Source: Owenweeksia sp048267305 (lineage in GTDB: Bacteria; Bacteroidota; Bacteroidia; Flavobacteriales; Schleiferiaceae). Taken from it: a DNA stretch of 64,000 bases. The stretch's first letter is position 1; each line of letters opens with the position of its first letter. The notes under the pieces were generated by a model. It searched no databases and was not told the DNA's origin. It was given only the letters and a program-made list of their open reading frames with translations. The position numbers and the translations under genes are program-made. Where the stretch lies: assembly GCA_048267305.1 (NCBI GenBank), contig JBLWXT010000012.1, positions 65,284 through 129,283 of the forward strand, in the 5' to 3' direction. This document shows, one piece after another, positions 26,326 through 34,684 of this stretch.

Positions 26326-27596
26326 CCGAGAAGGAAATGGAAAAGCTATTTAAAAGTAAACTCAACAACAGAGAGTTTGCCTTTAACCCGGCCAATTGGG
26401 AAAAGATGGAGGCTATACTTGACCAAAAGGCTACGGCTGGCGGTTGGTATTACTGGCGCTCGGCTGCGGCAGTGCTATTATTTGGAATTGTGGTGGCTGG
26501 TGCTATTTATCTCAAGCCCGCTGCCGCTACTCAGTATGATGGAATTTCAGGCCCTGATTTTATACCAGAAGGGAAAGTGTTGCCAAATGTGAAATCCGGT
26601 ATGGAGTCAAATAGCAGTACTCTAAACACCAAATCCTTTAGCTACGAGGAGGCTGAGGAATTTAATCAAGCTTCCCCTGATGAGGGGGCTTCTGCGCCTG
26701 TAATTACCGGACAATCACCTGCAAAGGCAAATTCGGGGCAAATAGCACCAAATGAGGGAATGGCTAATGCTGCCACTACCCAAAGTAACAATAGTGTTGG
26801 TGTTAATCCGTCAGGCGAAAGCAGTTTGCCTAACACCTCTGTTGATGCCGATGTTGTGGGAAATTTTGAACCGATTGGTTTCCTGGAGCTTTCCATTAAG
26901 GATTATGTTTTGCCCGAGATGGCCGCTCTAAACCTTGCTATAAAGGAGGGTGATTTATCAGGCTATGGAGGCAGTGCTCCTGCACCGGTAAAGATTAATA
27001 CCTCTGGGGTGTTTATAAATGTAGGCCCTGTTTTTACAGGCTCTAACGCCAATAACACCTTAGGCACCGGGTTTTTGGCAGGTGTGGGCTATCGTAAAAC
27101 TCTCAATTATGGCTTTGGTGTTGAAACTGGCTTAAACTACTTTGTCCTCAATAATGTGAATATTCAAAACCACTCTGACAGTGTATTCTACCGTTTTGGA
27201 AAGGAAAGGGTAGAAACAGAGGAGGTGAATAGCCGACTCGACTATTTAGAGATTCCATTAAACCTTACATACAAGCTGGCGCCAAGGCATCAACTGGGAG
27301 TTGGGGGGTATGCAGCCATTTTGCTAAATGTAAACCGAGATATTACAAGGACAACCTACACTCCAAAGAGCGGTACTTCTGTGGAGGATGATAGGGCGTC
27401 AGGCTACCTGGATGAGTTTAACAGGTTTGACTTTGGTCTGAGTGCTTTTTACCGGTATTCAGTTAGCTCAAGGCTTAATGTGGGCCTTCACTTTAAACAA
27501 GGACTTTTGGATATTACCCATGATGTTTCGGAGGGGTATGCTGTTGATCACACAAATTTTAATACTAGAATAGTGCTGGAGTACAGCCTTTTTTAA
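26322..27596 (+). CDS. Envelope-spanning anti-sigma factor with C-terminal beta-barrel (Dma-like)
   Basis: Likely binds the sigma factor encoded just upstream and responds to events at the outer membrane. Domain order in 424 residues: cytoplasmic segment 1-45 with the motif FNPANWEKMEAILD, one membrane helix at about 46-64, a Ser/Asn/Pro-rich disordered linker at about 70-175, and a PorT-like outer-membrane beta-barrel at about 220-424 (alternating strands such as GFLAGVGYRKTLNYGFGVE). This order matches the dual membrane-spanning anti-sigma (Dma) proteins described in Bacteroides thetaiotaomicron. Seen: architecture and ATGA coupling with the sigma gene. Inferred: anti-sigma function. Similar proteins are often labelled only as outer membrane beta-barrel proteins. 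Confidence 0.75.
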   Translation: MTEKEMEKLFKSKLNNREFAFNPANWEKMEAILDQKATAGGWYYWRSAAAVLLFGIVVAGAIYLKPAAATQYDGISGPDFIPEGKVLPNVKSGMESNSSTLNTKSFSYEEAEEFNQASPDEGASAPVITGQSPAKANSGQIAPNEGMANAATTQSNNSVGVNPSGESSLPNTSVDADVVGNFEPIGFLELSIKDYVLPEMAALNLAIKEGDLSGYGGSAPAPVKINTSGVFINVGPVFTGSNANNTLGTGFLAGVGYRKTLNYGFGVETGLNYFVLNNVNIQNHSDSVFYRFGKERVETEEVNSRLDYLEIPLNLTYKLAPRHQLGVGGYAAILLNVNRDITRTTYTPKSGTSVEDDRASGYLDEFNRFDFGLSAFYRYSVSSRLNVGLHFKQGLLDITHDVSEGYAVDHTNFNTRIVLEYSLF

Positions 27597-28721
27597 ATGG
27601 ACATGAAGAAGCTTTTTATATACATATTCGCAATATCATTACTTGCTGCATCCTGCAATCCTGAAAAAGATAAGGTTAGCTCAAACTATGCAGAGGATTA
27701 TCGCTTCTTTCTGAAAGGACAGCTTAATGGATTGCCCATTGAATACAATGCCGGAGAGGATGGGTATTTTTTGGAAACAGATTACTACCGTGAGGATAGT
27801 GTGGTGGTAATGGAAGGTCGATTGTCGAGACCGGGAATGGCGGATAAAAACTCTGTAGTGATAAGAATCAGGAGTAAGGCTGCAGAAGCTCCGGGGTCTG
27901 ACTTTGTAGCCAGTGATAATATAGTAGCCAAGGATTATGCTTTTCGGGATGTTACGGGTTATAGAGCGCAAACAGGAAAGTACACGATTAACCTATATGG
28001 AGATTCTACTTTTTTGGCCAATACCGATCTTGACTATTGGATTATCAATGGTGCTACGGCCTCAGGTTATGAAGTTCAACGGACATTTGACAGGAATACA
28101 CCAAACTTTAACGTGGCTTTGAGAACCATCATAAGCGGAGATTGTGAAAGTGAGGTTCGTCATTTTATCAACCTTCAGGAAGATTGTGACGCTACCTTTA
28201 AAATGTACGTTACCTCACCATACACGCTTAAGGTGCAAACCGTAGCCAGAGTGGGCACTATAAGTGATGTTCAATGGTTTTTGGATTCCGTTGAGGTAAA
28301 GCCTGATTTTCAGGGAGAAATTGACAGAAGCCTGGTGCCCAATGCTAGCATGCTTACCTGCTCAATCCACTTTGACGATGGCTGTGTAAGACGAATTGAC
28401 CGCAGCCTTAATGCAACTTTACAAAGTCCCTGTATTACTGATTTTTGGTATACCAAGCAGAAGCCAACCATTCTGGATCCCAATCAGTATTCTACTGTAG
28501 AGTTAGAGTATTTTGATGAAAATGGGAAAAAGTATACTTCTTACTATACAGATGTTTTGGGAGATTTTAAAATAACTTCTGCATCGCCATTTCAACAAAA
28601 TGAAGATGGGGAGCAAACAATGCGCTTTTTTATGGAAGCAGATGTAATCCTCAAAAATGTTGACGGAAGTACTGTGGAGTTAAAAAATGGCTTTGGCAGT
28701 TTTGCCGTGGCTCACCCTTAA
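27597..28721 (+). CDS. Lipoprotein of the sigma/anti-sigma operon
   Basis: Unrecognised exported lipoprotein of 374 residues. The signal peptide ends LLAASC at residue 20. The mature part is Asp/Glu/Tyr-rich and beta-strand-rich, with repeated immunoglobulin-like stretches (VEVKPDFQGEIDRS, STVELEYFDENGKKYT). Its start follows the stop of the anti-sigma gene directly (0 bp), so the three genes form one operon. It may be a regulated effector or a surface sensor; I can support neither from sequence alone. Its end overlaps the convergent biotin carrier gene by 4 bp. Confidence 0.75.
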   Translation: MDMKKLFIYIFAISLLAASCNPEKDKVSSNYAEDYRFFLKGQLNGLPIEYNAGEDGYFLETDYYREDSVVVMEGRLSRPGMADKNSVVIRIRSKAAEAPGSDFVASDNIVAKDYAFRDVTGYRAQTGKYTINLYGDSTFLANTDLDYWIINGATASGYEVQRTFDRNTPNFNVALRTIISGDCESEVRHFINLQEDCDATFKMYVTSPYTLKVQTVARVGTISDVQWFLDSVEVKPDFQGEIDRSLVPNASMLTCSIHFDDGCVRRIDRSLNATLQSPCITDFWYTKQKPTILDPNQYSTVELEYFDENGKKYTSYYTDVLGDFKITSASPFQQNEDGEQTMRFFMEADVILKNVDGSTVELKNGFGSFAVAHP

Positions 28722-29224
28722 GCTTCAAATTCAATAAGTACCTGATTTTTCTCTACCGCTTTCGAAGTTTCGGTGTGTATAGCCTTTATTACGGCATCAC
28801 CTTCGGCCTTGAGTATATTTTCCATTTTCATGGCTTCCAAAACCAACAGGGCATCACCCTTTTTGATTTCATCACCCGGCTTTACATTTATTTTCAATAC
28901 CAAACCCGGCATAGGAGCTTTAAGGTCGTTTACTTTTGATCCTGCAAGGTCTTCCATTCCAAGCTCGGCAAGAAGCAGGTCAAACTGATCTTTTGCCTCC
29001 AGTGTGTATTCATTGGAGTTTACACGGAGGGTGAAAGTGCGCGATTGATGATCTGCATCCACCAGAGTAACATTATAGCTCTTGTTATCCAGTATCACAT
29101 TATAATCATCATTAGCTCCAATCAAGTCCATAGAATATTCAGCTCCGTTTAAAGTGCCGGCCGAAGAGCTGCCCTTTGCGGGGATTACTTCATATTCATT
29201 CTCTCCAATCTTAATTTGATACAT
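28718..29224 (-). CDS. Biotin/lipoyl-binding carrier protein of an acyl-CoA carboxylase
   Basis: Biotin carboxyl carrier protein. 168 residues: N-terminal beta-rich region, then the biotinyl domain at about 97-167 with the biotin Lys in LEAMKMENIL near 131. The motif LKAPMPGLVLKINVKPGDEI opens the domain. In Flavobacteria this form is the carrier subunit of a propionyl/methylmalonyl-CoA-type carboxylase or decarboxylase and usually sits next to the biotin carboxylase gene. No partner gene is in this window, which makes the exact complex uncertain. Confidence 0.88.
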   Translation of the reverse strand: MYQIKIGENEYEVIPAKGSSSAGTLNGAEYSMDLIGANDDYNVILDNKSYNVTLVDADHQSRTFTLRVNSNEYTLEAKDQFDLLLAELGMEDLAGSKVNDLKAPMPGLVLKINVKPGDEIKKGDALLVLEAMKMENILKAEGDAVIKAIHTETSKAVEKNQVLIEFEA

Positions 29225-29278
29225 ATCCTTAAGCTTTAATTATTGCCTGTATTTTTGGCAAAAATACTTTCACAGTCG

Positions 29279-30994
29279 ATGCAAAGATGCCTCTTTTTTA
29301 TTTTCTGTTTGTGTTCCGTTTCGGTGCTCAGCGCACAATCAATAGACATTACCAAAACCGAAATCTCCATGTGGTTTGCCGGACCACAGGCTAGTGACGA
29401 TGCAGCTGTTGTTAAGTCACGGGCTCTCATTTCATTTACCGCTCAACTTCCTTCGGCAGATGTCGAATTTCAGGTTGGGGATTGTTCAATAGCAGCTATA
29501 GCAAGGAAGGAGGGAAGGTTAAAGGAGCAGTTGACCTTTCGGTTAGAAGACCGAAAAGTGAAAATCAGCTTTCCTGTGGAAGTGGGAAAGAAGTATCAGA
29601 TTGTAGTGGATTATGAGGTGGATCTCACGGATGAGTTTCTTCAGAAGTACTTACAACAATCTGCGGGTTTACTGCTGATGAATCCCTTTAATATACGTGG
29701 AGATATGACTTTTGGAGAGGCCGGGGCTTTCTACCCATCCCTTTCGGGAGATGAGTCAATCCTGCTATTAAATATTACCATGCCCAAGAAAAAGAGCATT
29801 GGATTTATGGGTGTCATAGAGTTTGAAACTGATAATCAGGATGGCACTAAAACCCAGTATTGGCGAAGTGAAGGCCCCGTTTCACCGGAGGCATTTTATT
29901 TGGTGCTGGGCGAGTTTAAGGAGTTTGAAGCCGAAGACATGGAAGAGGAATTTGAGCTCTCAGCACTGGAGCTCAGAAAAATGAAAATCTTCAATGCTAA
30001 AAAGGATATGCTTGTGGCCATTGAGTACTTAGGATTAAATCCTGAAGTATTTTCGGATAGTGAATTTGCCTTTGTGGATAGTTTGAGCAACTTAGGGCAA
30101 ACGGGATTTTTTATAACTGGGGCTGAGCCAAATCTTGGGATTTCAAATCAAGACTTGAAACGGGTAAAAGCTCTAATTCTTTATACCAATCAAAACGATA
30201 CGGCAAAAGCCTCTAGAGAACTGGACCATCTGCTTATCCAAAAAAATGGCAAGCAGTGGGAAGAGAGTTTGATGGACTGGAAATGGGAAAACCGAACTGC
30301 CCTTTCGATAATGGACCGGCAGCGTGTATTGCGCTTCAGGCTGCAGCGCTGGCAAAACAGTAACCCCAGGCTTTTTGCTGTTATGAACTCAGCAGAAATA
30401 GACAGTGTGCTTTTTCAGCCCATGGTAAACACATTCAAGTTTCCACGGATTTCAGTGAGCTACAGGTATGTGGCGCGCGATACTGCACTTTATGTGAGCT
30501 ATACACAGGATACAACTATTGCCCCTGCACATACTCTTCCTGTTGAGGTAACTTTTACAACGGATGAAGGCCGCTTTAGGAAGGTGATGAAAATAACATC
30601 CGTAAAGGGAGAGCTAAGAGTGAAGTCCGAAAAAATTCCAAATGTGGCCTCAGTCAGTTTTGGTGAGTATTTCCCCGGAAGGGTAGAGGAAAAGAAACCG
30701 GATACCTACCTGCTTTATCAATTGGGAGAGGCTAAAACTACAGAAGAGCGGAAGGAGGCCTTGCTTGGCTTGTTTAAAACTTCAAATCCAAACCTGTTTA
30801 GTACGGCTTTGGGTATTGCCATGCGCGATAGTGATGATGAGTTGCGAATATTAGCTCTCAGGAATGCTGATAATCTGAATCTACCTGCCCAACAAAAATT
30901 ACAGAGCTCCATTGAGTTGTTGGCTCAAGATAGCTCTGAGGAAATCAGCAAGTTGGCCAAATTTTTGGAGGAGAAATATTATGGAGCCAAGTAA
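29279..30994 (+). CDS. M1 aminopeptidase-like protein lacking the catalytic domain
   Basis: Exported protein of 571 residues with signal peptide MQRCLFFIFCLCSVSVLSAQ. Residues 25-230 resemble the beta-rich N-terminal domain of M1 peptidases, including YWRSEGPVSPEAFYLVLGEF. The stretch 235-400 has no HEXXH, no GAMEN motif and no downstream Glu, so the zinc site of the gluzincin fold is missing. Residues 400-490 look like the beta-sandwich domain and 500-571 like C-terminal helical HEAT repeats. ATG 29279 gives a clean signal peptide; a frame to 29243 adds 12 unlikely residues. A scaffold or binding role is inferred. Confidence 0.6.
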   Translation: MQRCLFFIFCLCSVSVLSAQSIDITKTEISMWFAGPQASDDAAVVKSRALISFTAQLPSADVEFQVGDCSIAAIARKEGRLKEQLTFRLEDRKVKISFPVEVGKKYQIVVDYEVDLTDEFLQKYLQQSAGLLLMNPFNIRGDMTFGEAGAFYPSLSGDESILLLNITMPKKKSIGFMGVIEFETDNQDGTKTQYWRSEGPVSPEAFYLVLGEFKEFEAEDMEEEFELSALELRKMKIFNAKKDMLVAIEYLGLNPEVFSDSEFAFVDSLSNLGQTGFFITGAEPNLGISNQDLKRVKALILYTNQNDTAKASRELDHLLIQKNGKQWEESLMDWKWENRTALSIMDRQRVLRFRLQRWQNSNPRLFAVMNSAEIDSVLFQPMVNTFKFPRISVSYRYVARDTALYVSYTQDTTIAPAHTLPVEVTFTTDEGRFRKVMKITSVKGELRVKSEKIPNVASVSFGEYFPGRVEEKKPDTYLLYQLGEAKTTEERKEALLGLFKTSNPNLFSTALGIAMRDSDDELRILALRNADNLNLPAQQKLQSSIELLAQDSSEEISKLAKFLEEKYYGAK

Positions 30995-31005
30995 TTGGCA
31001 TTGCC

Positions 31006-31013
31006 TAAATTTG
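31006..31013 (+). promoter_or_regulatory. -7 element of the rseP promoter
   Basis: TAAATTTG fits TAnnTTTG exactly. The leader to the rseP ATG would be about 60 nt and contains a small hairpin (AAGGC/GCCTT). A matching TTG is not at the usual distance. Confidence 0.4.
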
Positions 31014-31080
31014 CACGCTCTAAAAACATAAGGCCAAAAAGCCTTGTTTGCAGTAGGCATTTGAGAACTAAAGCATAGCA

Positions 31081-32406
31081 ATGGATATTTTTATACAAGC
31101 ATCTCAGTTTATACTGAGTCTTTCCCTTTTAATTATTCTTCACGAAATGGGCCACTTTATACCGGCCAAATTGTTTAAAACACGTGTGGAGAAATTCTAC
31201 CTGTTTTTTGACCCATGGTTTTCTTTGGTAAAAAAGAAAATTGGTGGCACTGAATACGGAATTGGCTGGCTACCTCTTGGTGGTTATGTTAAGATTTCGG
31301 GTATGGTGGATGAGAGTATGGACAAGGAGCAAATGAAGCAGGAGCCCAAGCCCTGGGAATTTCGCTCCAAGCCGGCCTGGCAGCGCCTTATTATTATGAT
31401 TGGTGGGGTTACCGTAAACGTGATTCTGGCTATTGTAATTTACACAGGCATGATGATGTACTACGGGGAGGAAACCATACCTGTAGAAAGTTTGAAGTGG
31501 GGAGTGGCTGTAGATAGTACAGCAGAAAAAATCGGTATTCAGAGTGGTGATAAAATTGTTTCCATTGACGGGAAGAAGATAGAAACCTTTCGCGATATTT
31601 CATTGGAGTTGTTACTTGGTGAGGCGGGAAAGATTAAGGTAGAGAGAAACGGCCAAATGATGGATATTTCGGTTTCTGATGAGCAGAAAGGTGAAATAAT
31701 ATCAGCAAAACGGGAAATTATTGCGCCAAGATTTCCATATGTAGCTGGAGGTTCTGTAAAAGACTCGGAAGCAGAAAAAGCTAATTTTCAGGATGGCGAT
31801 TCCCTATTGGCGCTTAATGGCGAACCGATGTACTTTTTTGACCAATACCAGGAGGCAATTCCTAAGCATAAAAATGAGGAAATTACCATCACGGTAATGA
31901 GAGATGGTGTACAGCAGGATATTGCCGTAAATGTACCGGAAGAGGGCAAAATTGGTCTTAGACCCTATAGTCCAGCAAAGTTTTTGAAGGTAGACTACAA
32001 GAAGTACGGATTTTTTGAAGCTATTCCTGCAGGGTTTAATCAGTCCACAAAAGTGCTTACCGATTACATCCGTCAATTTCGCTTAATCTTTAACCCTGAA
32101 ACGGGTGCTTATAAGGAGTTGGGAGGCTTCATTATGATAGCCAATCAATTTGATACTACCTGGAACTGGCAAAAATTCTGGGGCTTTACAGCCTTCCTGA
32201 GTATTATGCTGGCTTTCCTGAATATATTACCAATACCGGCACTTGATGGTGGCCACGTAGTGTTTGTACTATGGGAAATGATTACCGGCCGCAAACCTTC
32301 TGAAAAGGTGCTTGAGTATGCTCAGGTAGTTGGTTTTGTTATCCTTCTCGGATTAATCATTGTAGCAAATGGTAATGATATTATAGGACTGTTTAATAAG
32401 GATTAG
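31081..32406 (+). CDS. rseP: RIP metalloprotease RseP
   Basis: Site-2 protease that cuts membrane-embedded anti-sigma factors and signal-peptide remnants. The 441-residue protein has the zinc motif HEMGH near residues 21-25 in the first helix, two PDZ domains at about 130-205 and 215-295, and the second zinc ligand in NILPIPALDGGHVVF near 384. The last helix is near 412-432. A terminator follows. It lies 3.5 kb from the sigma/anti-sigma operon, though nothing proves that they interact. Confidence 0.95.
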   Translation: MDIFIQASQFILSLSLLIILHEMGHFIPAKLFKTRVEKFYLFFDPWFSLVKKKIGGTEYGIGWLPLGGYVKISGMVDESMDKEQMKQEPKPWEFRSKPAWQRLIIMIGGVTVNVILAIVIYTGMMMYYGEETIPVESLKWGVAVDSTAEKIGIQSGDKIVSIDGKKIETFRDISLELLLGEAGKIKVERNGQMMDISVSDEQKGEIISAKREIIAPRFPYVAGGSVKDSEAEKANFQDGDSLLALNGEPMYFFDQYQEAIPKHKNEEITITVMRDGVQQDIAVNVPEEGKIGLRPYSPAKFLKVDYKKYGFFEAIPAGFNQSTKVLTDYIRQFRLIFNPETGAYKELGGFIMIANQFDTTWNWQKFWGFTAFLSIMLAFLNILPIPALDGGHVVFVLWEMITGRKPSEKVLEYAQVVGFVILLGLIIVANGNDIIGLFNKD

Positions 32407-32432
32407 ACCGCTTCCGGTCCTAATAAAATTGA

Positions 32433-32466
32433 AATGCCCGAGGACGACTGTTCTCGGGCATTTTTT
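32433..32466 (+). terminator. Intrinsic terminator after rseP
   Basis: TGCCCGAG (32435-32442) pairs with CTCGGGCA (32453-32460), then six T. It lies at the tail of the converging gene. Confidence 0.88.
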
Positions 32467-33088
32467 ATGGATCAGGGTTTATTTCGTCAAGTATAAGATT
32501 AATCTTTCTATTCAAATTCCAAGAGTTCTTTTCTCGATCATAGAAAACCGGATTCTTCATTCTTGCAATTAATTCCGCCATTTCTCTTTGGTTTAAATCC
32601 GCTAATTTCTTTTTCAGATAGAATTCTGAGGCCGCTTGGATTCCCATTTGACCGTTGAGGAAGTCAGAGGAGTGTGTTGTGAAGTTTAAGCAATCTTCTT
32701 GAGAGAGCAGCTCTTCTACCTTTAGAGCAATTATGCTATGGCGGATATAATTCCACGTTTCGGGAGAATCAAATGTAGACCGGGGCATCATTTTTACAGC
32801 TTGCTCGCATGGACATGCAGGCCCGGGTCTTCTATGGATAATGTGATTCTTTATGGAACCCCAGAATCCTTCTTTCATTTGCTCGGGATAAATGGCCGAA
32901 TAAAAATCAACAAAGTTTTGTGGCAGTTTTGGAGCTGCTCTAATCTGCCAAGTAACCATTTCCTTTGATTTCTCGGACATATATAAACTACTTGCTGATT
33001 CTAAGAATAGTATTAGGGAAGCGAGAAGAATCAGGCCCGCTATGGTAGCTATCAAAATGATTCGCCTTATTGGTTTCCAGATTTCCAT
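32465..33088 (-). CDS. GT51-like protein lacking transglycosylase catalytic motifs
   Basis: Membrane protein of about 207 residues. One helix covers about 7-30 and the rest is periplasmic. Residues 120-185 align with the second half of a GT51 peptidoglycan transglycosylase domain: WNYIRHSIIALKVEELLSQE, then GQMGIQAASEFYLKKKLADL and AELIARMKNPVFYD. These match the family's ALLALQLE, GAYGVEAAARRYFGK and LALAGLLRAP patterns. The catalytic EDxxFxxHxG is absent. The GGSTITQQ block is replaced by CPCEQAVKMM, so a working enzyme is unlikely. No transpeptidase domain follows. Start ATG 33088 is chosen for the clean anchor. The call rests on the C-terminal half only. Confidence 0.55.
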   Translation of the reverse strand: MEIWKPIRRIILIATIAGLILLASLILFLESASSLYMSEKSKEMVTWQIRAAPKLPQNFVDFYSAIYPEQMKEGFWGSIKNHIIHRRPGPACPCEQAVKMMPRSTFDSPETWNYIRHSIIALKVEELLSQEDCLNFTTHSSDFLNGQMGIQAASEFYLKKKLADLNQREMAELIARMKNPVFYDREKNSWNLNRKINLILDEINPDP

Positions 33089-33333
33089 TGTTAAGAAATG
33101 ATGCACACAAGTTAGGAAAGTAGTTCACCAATTTAGAACCTAGTACTACAGAGAATGCCAAGCGTAAAACCGTGATTGTTTATCAAGGGCTATTATATTT
33201 ATTTTTACCCTCACCGCGCTTCATAAGCTTTGTCAGCCCACACTTTAGGTAAAGCTGAAAAATGTCAGATTTTCAGCTAGAACCATTGGATATTTTTTTT
33301 GAAGAAGGTATGAGCTTTTAGGATGCACAATCT

Positions 33334-33777
33334 TTAAAGCTCCATTTCCATATAATACAAATCCAGATCAGGCCCCCAGTATTCTTTTTTAATCTCCTTT
33401 AGGGAGAATCCCATTTTGCTATAAAACTCATTGGTATGCTGGCTGGTACGTACTATGCATTTTAGCAGGGCAGGTTTGGTTTTCACAAACTCCAGTCGGT
33501 GTTGGGTCAACTTTGTACCTAATCCTTTTCCATGAAAATCGGGATGAATCATACCCCACGATAGAATGGCGGAGCTAAAATCATCTTCATAATTGAGACC
33601 ACCGCAGCCCAGAATTTTTCCGTTTTCCTCCAACACAAAATAATCCTCCCGCTCATTATCCAGATAATTGGAAAACCAGGCTTCTTCTTTGGGGGCAAAA
33701 TAAGGGGGCGTATTGAGCCGAATGAGTTCAATAAGCTGTGGTTTGTGTGCGGGGGTATAGGGTTTTATTGTAAGCAT
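33334..33777 (-). CDS. GNAT family N-acetyltransferase
   Basis: Acetyltransferase of 147 residues with unknown substrate. The N-terminal strand-helix is MLTIKPYTPAHKPQLIELIR. The acetyl-CoA loop HGKGLGTKLTQHRLEF lies near residues 81-96. The C-terminal part NEFYSKMGFSLKEIKKEYWG near 117-136 is typical of the family. It stands alone, 244 bp from the GT51-like gene, with no operon partner. Confidence 0.88.
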   Translation of the reverse strand: MLTIKPYTPAHKPQLIELIRLNTPPYFAPKEEAWFSNYLDNEREDYFVLEENGKILGCGGLNYEDDFSSAILSWGMIHPDFHGKGLGTKLTQHRLEFVKTKPALLKCIVRTSQHTNEFYSKMGFSLKEIKKEYWGPDLDLYYMEMEL

Positions 33778-33842
33778 AATGCAGGGGTCTTAACCATTCT
33801 TAAGAAGGTTATTTAACTGAAGTCACATATTTGAACGAACTG

Positions 33843-34559
33843 TCAGGCTTCTGGTAAACTTAACAAATCTGTTGAAACGGTTTCCGAATTCTCAGTGGGT
33901 GCATCTTCATTAACCTCCCATAATAATTGCTCTACCCTGGAGTAGTCACTAACAATTTTTATAGCCAACAATGCCAGAGGAATGCCAATTATGCCCGAGA
34001 CCATACTGGCAATGGTGAGGTTTAAAAGTTCGTCCAGGCTGTCAGCACTATTGGAAGCGCGGAAAATTACCTGCCCTAAAATATTACTTATTATCCACAG
34101 CATCCACCAAATCCCCAAAGTGGCTGTATTTAGCTTAATGGGCGGGGTTATATCGTTTTTCCTTAAGTACAAGGGTGTGTCTACATAGAGCTCCTTCATA
34201 ATCTGGAAAGGCCTGAAGAGGTTTAGGATGGGAACAAACCAGCTGCCGGCAGCCCAACCTTCAGGAAACTGGAGGTAGTTTACCCTTTGGTGAAGGTTGT
34301 AATAGCTTCTTCTAAACCATGAGATGAAACAGATGGCAGAAATAAGGAAAACTATACCATAGCCTACTCCCAACAGCGTTTCGCGTAAATCATTATTGTC
34401 AATTTCTTCCATTGAGATATCTACTCCCTGGTCCAGCTCCTGTAAAAGGTTATACTGCAGGTATCCCGAAAAAATGGTTAAAATTTCGAATAACAAAACG
34501 GTCCATATCAGAGCGATGGCCAGCTTGGCTCGTTGAGCATTTGGTTTTAATGGTTGCAT
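33843..34559 (-). CDS. DUF4328 family membrane protein
   Basis: Integral membrane protein of 238 residues and unknown function. Four to five membrane helices at about 12-32, 60-80, 112-128, 140-160 and 170-195. The motif NYLQFPEGWAAGSWFVPILN near 93-112 (amphipathic loop before a helix) is characteristic of DUF4328. The C-terminal tail is acidic and cytoplasmic. No context links it to a pathway. Confidence 0.8.
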   Translation of the reverse strand: MQPLKPNAQRAKLAIALIWTVLLFEILTIFSGYLQYNLLQELDQGVDISMEEIDNNDLRETLLGVGYGIVFLISAICFISWFRRSYYNLHQRVNYLQFPEGWAAGSWFVPILNLFRPFQIMKELYVDTPLYLRKNDITPPIKLNTATLGIWWMLWIISNILGQVIFRASNSADSLDELLNLTIASMVSGIIGIPLALLAIKIVSDYSRVEQLLWEVNEDAPTENSETVSTDLLSLPEA

Positions 34560-34684
34560 GGTTTTTAGTGTATTTACTTGAGGGGTAAAATAGATTTATT
34601 ACAGAATGGTTATTGGCTAGTGGCTTGGAGATTAGGTTCCTTAAAATCATATAAGTTGCCACAGCACACTTTTCAGAATAACAC

